From DATDOO01 sp035293245 (GTDB lineage Bacteria; Pseudomonadota; Gammaproteobacteria; Methylococcales; Methylococcaceae): DNA of 23,749 bases. The stretch is taken from positions 1 through 23,749 of the forward strand of contig DATDOO010000126.1 in assembly GCA_035293245.1 (NCBI GenBank). Direction: 5' to 3'. The position numbers and the translations under genes were made by a program. This document shows positions 6,710-14,458 of this stretch, one piece after another (positions within the stretch are counted from its first letter, which is position 1; each line of letters starts with the position of its first letter). The notes below the pieces were generated by a model. It searched no databases, was not told the origin of the DNA, and worked only from the letters and a program-made list of their open reading frames with translations.

Positions 6710-7801
6710 TCAGACGTTGAAGCGGAAATGCACCACATCCCCGTCGTGCATGACGTACTCCTTGCCTTCCAACCGCCATTTGCCCGCGTCCTTGGCGCCC
6801 TGCTCGCCCTTGTAGGCGATGAAGTCGTCGTAGGCGATGACTTCGGCGCGGATGAAGCCTTTCTCGAAATCGGTATGGATCACGCCCGCCGCCTGGGGGG
6901 CGGTGGCGCCGATGGGGATGGTCCAGGCGCGCACTTCCTTGACGCCGGCGGTGAAGTAGGTGGACAGATTCAGCAGCCGGTAGGCGGCGCGGGCGACGCG
7001 GTTCAGCCCCGGCTCGGCCAGCCCCAGATCCGCCAGGAATTCGCCTTTTTCCGCTTCGTCCAGTTGGGCGATTTCCGCTTCCAGGGCGGCGCAGACAGGG
7101 ACCACCACCGCGCCTTCGGCTTCCGCATGTTTGCGCACCGCGTCGAGCAAGGGGTTGTTCTCGAAGCCGCCTTCCTGCACGTTGGCCACGTACATCATGG
7201 GCTTGGCAGTCAGGAGGTGCAGTTCGTAGAGCGCGGCTTTTTCCTCCGCGTCGAGGAGCATGGAGCGCACCGGCTTGCCGGTGTCCAGCCAGGCGGAAAC
7301 CCGCTCCAGCAGCTGTTTCTTTTCCAGTTCGTCCTTGTTGCCGGCCTTGGCCGCCTTGCCGACGCGCACCAGCGCCTTGTCCACGCTGGCCAGGTCCGCC
7401 AGGCACAGTTCGGTGTTGATGACCTCGATGTCGGACAAGGGGTCCACCCGGCCGGCTACGTGGACGATGTCGTCGTTTTCGAAGCAGCGCACCACGTGGG
7501 CGATGGCTTCGGTCTCGCGGATGTGGGCGAGAAACTGGTTGCCCAGCCCTTCGCCTTTGGAAGCACCGGCCACCAGACCGGCAATGTCCACGAACTCCAC
7601 CGCCACCGGCACGACGCGCTGCGGCTTGACGATGGCCGCCAGCGCATCGAGGCGGGCGTCGGGCACGGGCACCACGCCCACGTTGGGGTCGATGGTGCAA
7701 AAGGGATAATTTTCCGCGGCGATGGCCGCCTGGGTGAGCGCGTTGAACAGGGTGGACTTGCCGACGTTGGGCAAGCCGACGATTCCGCAATGCAATGCCA
7801 T
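6710..7801 (-). CDS. ychF: Ribosome-binding ATPase YchF
   Basis: At 363 residues it has exactly the usual YchF/OLA1 length. It belongs to the Obg-related P-loop family but prefers ATP, and it associates with ribosomes and affects stress responses. Walker A is GLPNVGKST (9-17), G3 is DIAGL (72-76), and the G4 position reads NVQE (207-210), the NxxE variant that explains ATP preference. A coiled-coil region lies at about 150-220 and a TGS domain at about 278-361. ATG at 7801 has only AAGG nine bases upstream, after a run of seven T on the coding strand. It follows the diguanylate cyclase gene by 35 bp and could be read from the same transcript. Confidence 0.97.
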   Translation of the reverse strand: MALHCGIVGLPNVGKSTLFNALTQAAIAAENYPFCTIDPNVGVVPVPDARLDALAAIVKPQRVVPVAVEFVDIAGLVAGASKGEGLGNQFLAHIRETEAIAHVVRCFENDDIVHVAGRVDPLSDIEVINTELCLADLASVDKALVRVGKAAKAGNKDELEKKQLLERVSAWLDTGKPVRSMLLDAEEKAALYELHLLTAKPMMYVANVQEGGFENNPLLDAVRKHAEAEGAVVVPVCAALEAEIAQLDEAEKGEFLADLGLAEPGLNRVARAAYRLLNLSTYFTAGVKEVRAWTIPIGATAPQAAGVIHTDFEKGFIRAEVIAYDDFIAYKGEQGAKDAGKWRLEGKEYVMHDGDVVHFRFNV

Positions 7802-7836
7802 GCAAAAAAACCTTGGGAGTTGTGGTCGGAGTGGGA

Positions 7837-9024
7837 TCAGGAAGAGAAAAACACGTAGCGATCGCGCCCCTGCCCCTTGGCTTCGTAGAGGGCGGAATCG
7901 GCCTGGCTGACCAGGGTGTCGAGGGTCCAGCCTTCGCGTTTCGCCGTGGCGTGGTCCAGGCAGCCGACACCGACGCTGACGCGGATGGACATCGGCCGTT
8001 CATGGTAGATCAAGGCCAGTTCGCGCACGCCGTGCAGGATGCGCTCGGCCAGCAACCGGGCGCATTCCGGGTCGGCGTTGCTGGCGGCGATGATGAATTC
8101 CTCGCCGCCCATGCGGGCCAGAATGTCGCCGCGCCGCACCAGCTGCCGCAACAGCAGGGAGAAAGTCTTGAGCACGTAGTCCCCGGCGGCGTGGCCATAC
8201 TGGTCGTTGATGGCCTTGAAGTGATCCAGGTCGAGCAGCAGGATGCTGAACGGCTCGCCGTAGCGCAGGGCGTTGACCATCGCCGTCTCGGCGTTGGGAA
8301 AGAAATAGCGGCGGTTGAACAGCGTGGTCAGTTCGTCGATCAGCGACAGTTCCTCGTAACGCTGCTTGAGGTTGCGGGCCTCCTCCAGCGCCATCTCCAG
8401 GGCCTGGGTGCGACTGCGGACCTCGCCCTCCAGGTTGCGAAACAGGCGGTGGTTGGAGATGAGCAACGCCAGCAAGCTGGCGTACAGGTTCAGCAGGCGC
8501 TCATGCCACTCGCTGAAATAGCCGGCTTGGGGATGGGAAATGTTGAGCACGCCGGCCAGCTCTCCCGACCAGTGGATCGGCATGGAAATCAGCGACCCGG
8601 GCATTCTGGCTTCACTTTCCCCGTCGGTGTGGGCGAAGCGGGGATCGTGGCGGCAATCGGGGCAGTGTTGCAGGGTCAGGCTGCGCGCCGCCTCGCCGAT
8701 CACCCCCTCGCCGATGCGAAAACGCCGCGCGCTCGCAACCTGGCAGAAGGCGGCTTCGTCGTTGGGACGCCCGGACTCCTCCCGCGTCATGCCGGTGACG
8801 TTGACCAGCCAGCCGTCCGGCTCCAGAAGAAAGACGGAGCAGCGTTCCATGTCCTGATTCTGGATCAGCACCTTCAGGGATTCGCGCACCAGAACGCGCT
8901 CGTCGCTCGCCCGGATGTCGATACCCATCAGCTCCTGCAGGGTGGACAGGGAACCGATCAGATCCACGAAATGGATGCTCAGATCCCGGCTGGATTCCCG
9001 CAACAATTCCAGATAGCTGCGCAT
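7837..9024 (-). CDS. Diguanylate cyclase with GAF sensor domain
   Basis: A cytoplasmic 395-residue protein that should make cyclic di-GMP from GTP. A GAF-like sensor domain covers about 40-190, a helical linker (about 195-228) follows, and a GGDEF domain covers about 228-393. The active site is GGEEF (306-310), and the inhibitory I-site R297-x-x-D300 stands five residues before it, so product feedback is likely. The GAF domain carries H120-C121-P-D-C124-R-H126, a possible metal or redox site. ATG at 9024 is chosen because GGAGG lies 6 bases upstream and the upstream stop overlaps it as TGATG; an in-frame GTG one codon earlier is too close. It is coupled to the HDOD gene, which suggests one signalling unit. 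Confidence 0.93.
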   Translation of the reverse strand: MRSYLELLRESSRDLSIHFVDLIGSLSTLQELMGIDIRASDERVLVRESLKVLIQNQDMERCSVFLLEPDGWLVNVTGMTREESGRPNDEAAFCQVASARRFRIGEGVIGEAARSLTLQHCPDCRHDPRFAHTDGESEARMPGSLISMPIHWSGELAGVLNISHPQAGYFSEWHERLLNLYASLLALLISNHRLFRNLEGEVRSRTQALEMALEEARNLKQRYEELSLIDELTTLFNRRYFFPNAETAMVNALRYGEPFSILLLDLDHFKAINDQYGHAAGDYVLKTFSLLLRQLVRRGDILARMGGEEFIIAASNADPECARLLAERILHGVRELALIYHERPMSIRVSVGVGCLDHATAKREGWTLDTLVSQADSALYEAKGQGRDRYVFFSS

Positions 9025-9905
9025 CACACCCCTCCGAGCAATTTCGCCAGTTCAAGGACATCTTCGCGCCGCGCGCGCATGTTTTCCAATATCAGTTCCA
9101 GTTCGGCGATTTCCACGCCCAGAGTGCCCGCCGCGTCGGCGTAATCGGCGCAATGGTTCTCCTGGTAATAACAGTCGTGCGCCAGGACATGGGCCAACCG
9201 CGTCAGCCGGGCCAGGTCGCACGGCTTCCTGTTGCCGATTTGCCGGCTGCTGTGCTGGGCGACAGCCAAACGGTAGATTTCCGGAAGGCGCCAGCGCTCG
9301 ATCAGCCACGCACCGGCCTCGTACTGATCGAGGCCGTGACGCTTGCGCAGCAGCAGGGAAAGTTTCTTTTGCCGCGACTCCACTTCCCGCAGGGCTTCCG
9401 CCATCGGCTCGGGAAAAACGTGCGCCATCGCCAGCAAACCGATATTCACCAGCAAACCGCCCACATAGGCTTGGGAGGGATCGAGCTGGGGGGTGACGCG
9501 CGCGCGCAGCGCGATCTGCTGGGAAAAAGCCGCCGTCAACACCGAGACGGACCAAAAGAGGCGCGGATCGAAAGCACGGCAGCGGCAGGCATCGATTTCG
9601 TCGCACAGGACGTGGGTCAGCACCAGGCTTTTGACGACCCCCATGCCGAGCACCTGGTAGATGGCCTGGCGCACCGAATACACCCGGCCGCGGCAGCCGA
9701 AATAGGCGGCATTCGCCAAACCCAGCAGCCGCGCGGTCAGCGAGGGACTGTCCTCGATCAGCCGGCTCAGGTCGTCCACGGACACGTCCGGGCGCTGCAG
9801 GGCCATCAGCAGCCGCTGGGTGCTGGTGGACATGGCGGGCAAAGTGCGCAAGCGGCCGATTTCCAGCCGTGCCGCGTCGAGGATATCTTCTTCGCCTGGG
9901 GTCAT
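9024..9905 (-). CDS. HDOD-domain signalling protein
   Basis: A 293-residue protein made mostly of an HDOD domain, a helical relative of HD phosphohydrolases that has lost the metal-binding HD pair. Typical segments are LPAMSTSTQRLLMAL, SPSLTARLLGLANAAYFG and the helix QAIYQVLGMGVVKSLVL. HDOD proteins act as scaffolds in bacterial signalling, often beside cyclic di-GMP enzymes. The ATG at 9905 overlaps the stop of the L,D-transpeptidase gene (ATGA), and its own stop overlaps the cyclase start, so it is embedded in a tightly coupled run. There is no good ribosome binding site, which fits reinitiation. An in-frame GTG two codons upstream is an alternative. Confidence 0.88.
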   Translation of the reverse strand: MTPGEEDILDAARLEIGRLRTLPAMSTSTQRLLMALQRPDVSVDDLSRLIEDSPSLTARLLGLANAAYFGCRGRVYSVRQAIYQVLGMGVVKSLVLTHVLCDEIDACRCRAFDPRLFWSVSVLTAAFSQQIALRARVTPQLDPSQAYVGGLLVNIGLLAMAHVFPEPMAEALREVESRQKKLSLLLRKRHGLDQYEAGAWLIERWRLPEIYRLAVAQHSSRQIGNRKPCDLARLTRLAHVLAHDCYYQENHCADYADAAGTLGVEIAELELILENMRARREDVLELAKLLGGV

Positions 9906-10501
9906 GGACACGTCACATTTTCATGAAGCAAAACCCGCGTGCCGACCTTAGCCTGCTGGAATAGCCGAAGTATATCGGCATTCCGCATCCGGATGCAGCC
10001 GTGCGAGGCCGGAATGCCCGCTACCGCCCCATCGGGACTGCCATGGATGTAGATATACCGCCGCGCCGTATCCACCGCGCCGAAACGGTTGAACCCCGGC
10101 TGCAAGCCGCTCAGCCAGAGAATGCGGCTGAGAATCCAGTCGCGCTCCGGCTGCGCGGCGGCCAGTTCCGGGGCGTACATCTCTCCGGTGGGCCGACGGC
10201 CCACGAAGACCGTGCCGACTGGCATTCCCGCCCCGATGCAGGCGCAGATGCGGTGCCAGCCGCGCGGCGTGCAACCGCTGCCGTTGAGTTCGCCTGCGCC
10301 GTTTTTTGCCGTGGAAACCGGATATTCGGCCACAACCCCGCCGTTTTCCACCACGCGCAGCACCTGCTCCGCCAGGCTGACGCGCAGGTAAAGGTCGCCC
10401 GGTTCGGAGTGAAAGCCGCAGCAACCTTGCTCACCCTCTCCCAGCGGGAGCGGGCCGGGGTGAGGGGAATGATCGTAGCGCGAGTCGCTATGATCGTTCA
10501 T
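9902..10501 (-). CDS. L,D-transpeptidase of the YkuD (ErfK/YbiS) family, no signal peptide seen
   Basis: A 199-residue YkuD-domain protein. The catalytic motif is S-H-G-C-I-R-M (166-172) with nucleophile C169 and the upstream H153 in YIHGSPDG. Such enzymes form 3-3 peptidoglycan crosslinks or attach proteins to the wall. The domain begins near residue 37 (DLYLRVSLAEQVLRVVENG), as in the short proteobacterial subfamily that lacks a signal peptide. Residues 11-25 (HSPHPGPLPLGEGEQ) come from a palindromic repeat just inside the start. ATG at 10501 overlaps the rlmD stop as ATGA, the best reason for this start; the frame stays open upstream inside rlmD but that is antisense-free shadow coding. 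How it would reach the periplasm is unclear. Confidence 0.87.
   Translation of the reverse strand: MNDHSDSRYDHSPHPGPLPLGEGEQGCCGFHSEPGDLYLRVSLAEQVLRVVENGGVVAEYPVSTAKNGAGELNGSGCTPRGWHRICACIGAGMPVGTVFVGRRPTGEMYAPELAAAQPERDWILSRILWLSGLQPGFNRFGAVDTARRYIYIHGSPDGAVAGIPASHGCIRMRNADILRLFQQAKVGTRVLLHENVTCP
10430..10467. repeat. Palindromic repeat at the 5' end of the L,D-transpeptidase gene
   Basis: The segment CTCACCCTCTCCC-AGC-GGGAGCGGG followed by CCGGGGTGAGGGG is the dispersed repeat type also seen at 1571-1604, in the other orientation. It is translated as SPHPGPLPLGEGE. Confidence 0.8.
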
Positions 10502-11904
10502 TTGCCGCGCCCGAACAGGGCGATGGATTCGACGTGCGCGGTGTGCGGGAACATGTCCATGACCCCCGCGCCCAGCAGCCGGTAACCCAGATCGTGCACC
10601 AGAACGCCGGCGTCGCGGGCCAGGGTGGCCGGGTTGCAGGAGACGTAGACGATGCGTGCAGGCTTCCAGCGCGGAATATACTCCAGGATTTCCCGCGCCC
10701 CGGCGCGCGACGGATCGAGCAACAGCTTGTCGTAACGCCGCTCGGCCCAGTCCTGGCCTTTCACCGGCTGGAACAGATCGGCGGCATGAAAATAGACGTT
10801 CTCGAGCCCGTTGCGCCGCGCATTGTCGCGGGCACGCTCCACCTGTCCTGCGTCGCCTTCCACACCCGTCGCTTCGCCCGCCCGCCGCGCCAAAGGCAGG
10901 GTGAAGTTGCCCAGGCCGCAAAACAGATCGAGCACCGTGTCCTCGGGCCGGAGATCGAGCAACTCCACGGCGCGGGCCACCATGTGCCGGTTGATGGCCG
11001 GATTGACCTGGGTGAATTCGCCCGGCCGGAAACGGAAATCCACGCCGAAATCCTCCAGCGCGTAGCCGGGCAGCGGCGGATATTCATGCCGGGCAATCCC
11101 TGCCCGGCCCCCTTCGGGCACTTCGCGTGCCAATCCGCTCCCTGCGGATTGGTCCAGATACAACGGGCGTAGCGAGTCCGGCCCGTGCCTTTGCAAGTAA
11201 ATGTCGAAGCCATGCGCCGCGCCGAAAGCGGCGAGACGCGCCAGATCGTCGACGCCCGGATCGTCCATGACGCGGAACACCAGCGCGTGGCGGTCATCGC
11301 CCAGGGCGACTTCGATCTGCGGAATCTTATCCCGCAAACCCAGGGAAAAAATCAGGCCTCCCAAGGCTTCCAGCTTTTCCCCCACCGCCGGGTGCAGCAC
11401 CGGACAGCGCTGCAGGTCGGCCAGCAGCGCGCTGGACTTCTCGCGGAAGCCCACCAGCACCCGGCCCTTTTTCGCCACGAATTTCACCCCCAGCCGCGCC
11501 TTGTGCCGGTAGCCCGCCACCGGCCCGGTCAACGGCGCCCACACCGAAGCCGGCTCCGTTTTGCCGATGCGCTTGAGCTGTTCCAGCAACTGGGTCTGTT
11601 TGTAGCGAATCTGCGCCTCGGGCGCCAGGTGCTGCAGCGCGCAACCGCCGCAGACGCCGAAATGCGCACAGAAGGGTTCGACCCGCTCGGGGGAGGATTC
11701 CAGTACCGTCTCCGCCCGCCCTTCGGCAAAGTCGCGCCGTATGCCCGTATAACGGAAGCGGACCGTTTCCCCCGGCAGAGCGCCGTCGATGAACACGGCG
11801 CGCCCGTCCACATGGGCCACGCCGCGGCCATCGTGGGTCAGGGAATCGATCGCCGCCTGCGCCGCTTCCGTGGGCAGGCGCGCCCGCCGGGACATTCGCG
11901 CCAT
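10498..11904 (-). CDS. rlmD: 23S rRNA m5U1939 methyltransferase RlmD
   Basis: A 468-residue RlmD (RumA) protein that methylates U1939 of 23S rRNA using SAM. An N-terminal TRAM domain (about 10-70) is followed by the iron-sulfur cysteines C79, C85, C88 and C167. The SAM site is DLFCGLGNF (326-334), the conserved LLLDPSRAG follows at 395-403, and the catalytic cysteine C423 is in SCNPATLARD. A palindromic repeat inserts about 23 residues (251-273, DQSAGSGLAREVPEGGRAGI) just before the conserved YPPLPGY segment; I do not recall this in relatives. ATG at 11904 overlaps the cysM stop (TGATG), and its own stop overlaps the next start (ATGA). No ribosome binding site is seen, so translation is probably coupled. 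Confidence 0.95.
   Translation of the reverse strand: MARMSRRARLPTEAAQAAIDSLTHDGRGVAHVDGRAVFIDGALPGETVRFRYTGIRRDFAEGRAETVLESSPERVEPFCAHFGVCGGCALQHLAPEAQIRYKQTQLLEQLKRIGKTEPASVWAPLTGPVAGYRHKARLGVKFVAKKGRVLVGFREKSSALLADLQRCPVLHPAVGEKLEALGGLIFSLGLRDKIPQIEVALGDDRHALVFRVMDDPGVDDLARLAAFGAAHGFDIYLQRHGPDSLRPLYLDQSAGSGLAREVPEGGRAGIARHEYPPLPGYALEDFGVDFRFRPGEFTQVNPAINRHMVARAVELLDLRPEDTVLDLFCGLGNFTLPLARRAGEATGVEGDAGQVERARDNARRNGLENVYFHAADLFQPVKGQDWAERRYDKLLLDPSRAGAREILEYIPRWKPARIVYVSCNPATLARDAGVLVHDLGYRLLGAGVMDMFPHTAHVESIALFGRGK
11092..11152. repeat. REVP-type palindromic element inside rlmD
   Basis: A 61-bp insert from GGCAATCCCTGC to GCGGATTGG. It contains a perfect 9-bp hairpin (CCAATCCGC, loop TCCCT, GCGGATTGG; 11130-11152) and a second small stem around CCTTCGGG. 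It shares AATCCCTGC, CACTTC and GGATTGG in the same order with 15966-16001. On the coding strand it is in frame and encodes REVPEGGRAG. Confidence 0.7.
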
Positions 11905-12794
11905 CAGGAGGGGAACACCCCGGTGGACAGATACCTATCGCCCCGGTCGCAGACGACGGTGACGATGACGGCGTTTTCCACTTCCCGGGACAGCTGCAGC
12001 GCGGCCCACAGTGCCCCGCCGGAGGAAATGCCGGCAAAGATGCCTTCCTCGCACGCCAGGCGGCGGGTGGTTTCCTCCGCGTCGGCCTGGGCCACGTCGA
12101 TCATGCGGTCGATACGGGAAAAGTCGCAGATCCTCGGCAGGTACTCCACCGGCCATTTGCGGATGCCGGGAATCTGCGCCCCTTCCTTCGGTTGCACGCC
12201 GACGATCTGGATGGCGGGATTCCTTTCCTTGAAGTAGCGCGAACAGCCCATGATGGTGCCGGTGGTGCCCATGGAACTGACGAAGTGGGTAATGGTCCCG
12301 CGCGTGTCGCGCCAGATTTCCGGGCCGGTGCCTTCGTAATGGGCCAGGGGGTTGTCGGGATTGGCGAACTGGTCGAGGATGCGCCCCTTGCCCTGGCGTT
12401 GCAGCGCCTCGGCTGCATCCCGCGCCGCTTCCATGCTCCCCGCCGCGGGAGTGAGCACCAGCTCCGCGCCGAAGGCGCGCATGGTCTGGCGCCGTTCCAC
12501 GCTCTGGTTTTCCGGCATGACCAGGATCATGCGGTAGCCTTTCATGGCCGCTGCCATGGCCAGGGCGATGCCGGTATTGCCCGAGGTGGCCTCGATCAGC
12601 GTGTCGCCCGGATGGATCTCGCCGCGCGCCTCGGCGCGCCGGATCATGGACAACGCAGGCCGGTCCTTGACCGAACCCGCCGGGTTGTTCCCCTCCAGCT
12701 TGGCGAGGATGACGTTGCCCGTCGCGCCCGGCAGCCGTTGCAGGCGTACCAGCGGAGTGTTGCCGACGAAGGATTCGAGGGTGGGATACTTCAT
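11904..12794 (-). CDS. cysM: Cysteine synthase B (O-acetylserine sulfhydrylase CysM)
   Basis: A 296-residue PLP enzyme that makes cysteine from O-acetylserine and sulfide, or S-sulfocysteine from thiosulfate. The PLP lysine is K43 in SVKDRPA, the form typical of CysM (CysK usually has SVKCR). TSGNTG (70-75) is the substrate loop, GTTGT (176-180) the phosphate-binding loop, and SSGGA (257-261) lies near the C-terminus. ATG at 12794 has GGAGGT five bases upstream; the frame extends 18 codons further without a signal. It is 70 bp downstream of opgD and overlaps rlmD by one base, so it opens the coupled run cysM-rlmD-Ldt-HDOD-cyclase. Confidence 0.96.
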   Translation of the reverse strand: MKYPTLESFVGNTPLVRLQRLPGATGNVILAKLEGNNPAGSVKDRPALSMIRRAEARGEIHPGDTLIEATSGNTGIALAMAAAMKGYRMILVMPENQSVERRQTMRAFGAELVLTPAAGSMEAARDAAEALQRQGKGRILDQFANPDNPLAHYEGTGPEIWRDTRGTITHFVSSMGTTGTIMGCSRYFKERNPAIQIVGVQPKEGAQIPGIRKWPVEYLPRICDFSRIDRMIDVAQADAEETTRRLACEEGIFAGISSGGALWAALQLSREVENAVIVTVVCDRGDRYLSTGVFPS

Positions 12795-12864
12795 GCCGCA
12801 CCTCCGTGTGCGGCACCCGTCAGACGACCACGTTGGGGAAGCCGCCACCCCCGTCGTTTTTCCG

Positions 12865-14412
12865 TCATACCGGCGACCATTGATACAGCCAAGTCTCGGT
12901 CAGCGCGTCGCCGGCAGCGTCCTTGAGGTAACAGCGCAGATCGACCGGGGCCGTCCCGTCGGCCACCAGGTCGAAATTGCAGCGCCAGCCGTCGATTTCC
13001 TTGAACGGACGGGCGGCGGCGGCGCGGATTTCGCCGCGAGAGGCGCTGACGACCGGTTGCACCTTGCTGCCGTGATCCAGGCCGGCCAGTTTCCCGCCCT
13101 TGAAGTCGATGACGAACTTGCGCGACGCCACCGTCTGCTTCTGCCCCGGAATGCCGCCGACGCCGGTGCGGGTGGCGACCACCTCGGCCACCGCCGGACG
13201 CGCCAGCGGCGTGCCGCCCCAGTGCAGGCGGTAGGCGAATTGCAGGGACTGGCCGGCCTGCACGGCGTCCGCCGGGTTCCAGAACGCCACCAGGTTGTCG
13301 AAGGTTTCGTCTTTGGTGGGGATCTCCACCAGCATCACCGAGCCCTTGCCCCAGCCGCCCAGCGGTTCCACCCACAGGGAGGGGCGCTTGTCGTAATAGG
13401 TCCCGTCGTCCTGGTAGTGGTCGAAGTTGCGGTCGCGCTGCAACAGGCCGAAACCGCGCGGATTGTCGTCCAGGAAGGAATTGACGCGCACATAGGAAGA
13501 ATTGACCACCGGCCGCCAGATCCACTCCCCCGTCCCGGTGTGCAGCGCCAATCCGTCGGAGTCGTGAATTTCCGGGCGGAAGTCGTCGCCCATGCGCCGA
13601 TCGTTCTCGCCGTGCTGGAACATGGAGGTCAAAGGGGCGATGCCGAGACGCTCGATGGGCTGGCGGGTGAAGAGATGGGCGTCCACGTCCATGACCGTGG
13701 TATCGCCGGGTTTGACCGTGAAGGTGTAGGCGCCGGCCACGCTCGGACTGTCCAGCAGGGCGTGGATGGTCACGCTGTCCGACGCGGCCGAGGGCCGCTC
13801 CAGCCAGAAGGCGCGAAAATCCGGGAATTCCTCGGCGCGCGCCATGCCGCTGTCGATGGCCAGGCCGCGCGCGGACAGGCCGTACTGCTTGCTGCCACCC
13901 ACCGCGCGGAAATAGCTGGCGCCTAAAAAGGCGAACATGTCCCGCTCCCAGTCCGCCTGGGTGTGGATGCGGAAGCCGGCGAAGCCGTCCACGCTGCCCG
14001 AGCCCGCCCGCACCTTGCCGGTGAAGTCGAACAAGTCGGGCGAATAGGCGATCGGGGTGGCGACGCCGTCCACCACTTCGTGCATCTTCACCGGCCGCTT
14101 GAAGAACAAGCCCAGGTGGAACAGGCGTGCCTGGAACGGCAGCTTTTCCTGGCGCCACAGGGATCGGTCGGCGCGGAAACGGATGGATTGGTAGCCGTCC
14201 CAGTCCAGCTTGGCAATCCAGGCCGGCAGCTTCTCGTCCGGAACGGCGTAAGGCTGGCGGGCGATGCGTTCGGCTTCGGCGATCAGCCACTCCTTGCCGA
14301 ACGGCGCGCCTTTCGCACCGGCCTGGGCGCGTGATGCGAACAACAGCGCCGGGGGCAGCGCCCCCCAGGTGGCCAGCGTCAGCAAGCGGGTCAAGAGTTC
14401 CCGTCGGGTCAT
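12865..14412 (-). CDS. opgD: Periplasmic glucan protein OpgD (Tat-exported, GH186-type)
   Basis: A 515-residue member of the OpgG/OpgD family needed for osmoregulated periplasmic glucan structure. It begins with a twin-arginine signal (TRRELL, then a hydrophobic stretch ending ASRAQA, about 1-31), which favours OpgD over OpgG. Family segments include KLPFQARLFHLG, RPEIHDSDGL (279-288) and FDNLVAFWNP (371-380). E. coli OpgD and OpgG act as beta-1,2-glucanases (family GH186); by rough recall D284 and D372 here match the catalytic aspartates D300 and D388 of E. coli OpgD. GAGGAG lies 12 bases before ATG 14412, a slightly long spacing. It follows the large glycosidase-like gene by 46 bp, so the two were probably transcribed and function together. 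No glucan synthase opgH is in the window. Confidence 0.85.
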   Translation of the reverse strand: MTRRELLTRLLTLATWGALPPALLFASRAQAGAKGAPFGKEWLIAEAERIARQPYAVPDEKLPAWIAKLDWDGYQSIRFRADRSLWRQEKLPFQARLFHLGLFFKRPVKMHEVVDGVATPIAYSPDLFDFTGKVRAGSGSVDGFAGFRIHTQADWERDMFAFLGASYFRAVGGSKQYGLSARGLAIDSGMARAEEFPDFRAFWLERPSAASDSVTIHALLDSPSVAGAYTFTVKPGDTTVMDVDAHLFTRQPIERLGIAPLTSMFQHGENDRRMGDDFRPEIHDSDGLALHTGTGEWIWRPVVNSSYVRVNSFLDDNPRGFGLLQRDRNFDHYQDDGTYYDKRPSLWVEPLGGWGKGSVMLVEIPTKDETFDNLVAFWNPADAVQAGQSLQFAYRLHWGGTPLARPAVAEVVATRTGVGGIPGQKQTVASRKFVIDFKGGKLAGLDHGSKVQPVVSASRGEIRAAAARPFKEIDGWRCNFDLVADGTAPVDLRCYLKDAAGDALTETWLYQWSPV

Positions 14413-14458
14413 GGCGATGTGCAACTCCTCGTCGATAAATGAAAACGCAATCCGGCAA

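Noticed and set aside
6441..8003. A 520-codon minus-strand frame overlapping ychF
   Set aside because: It is another frame of ychF with an arginine-rich product; YchF itself has the full family length and motifs.
10502..10921. Upstream extension of the L,D-transpeptidase frame
   Set aside because: The extension lies within rlmD, has no domain, and the ATGA overlap at 10501 gives a better start.
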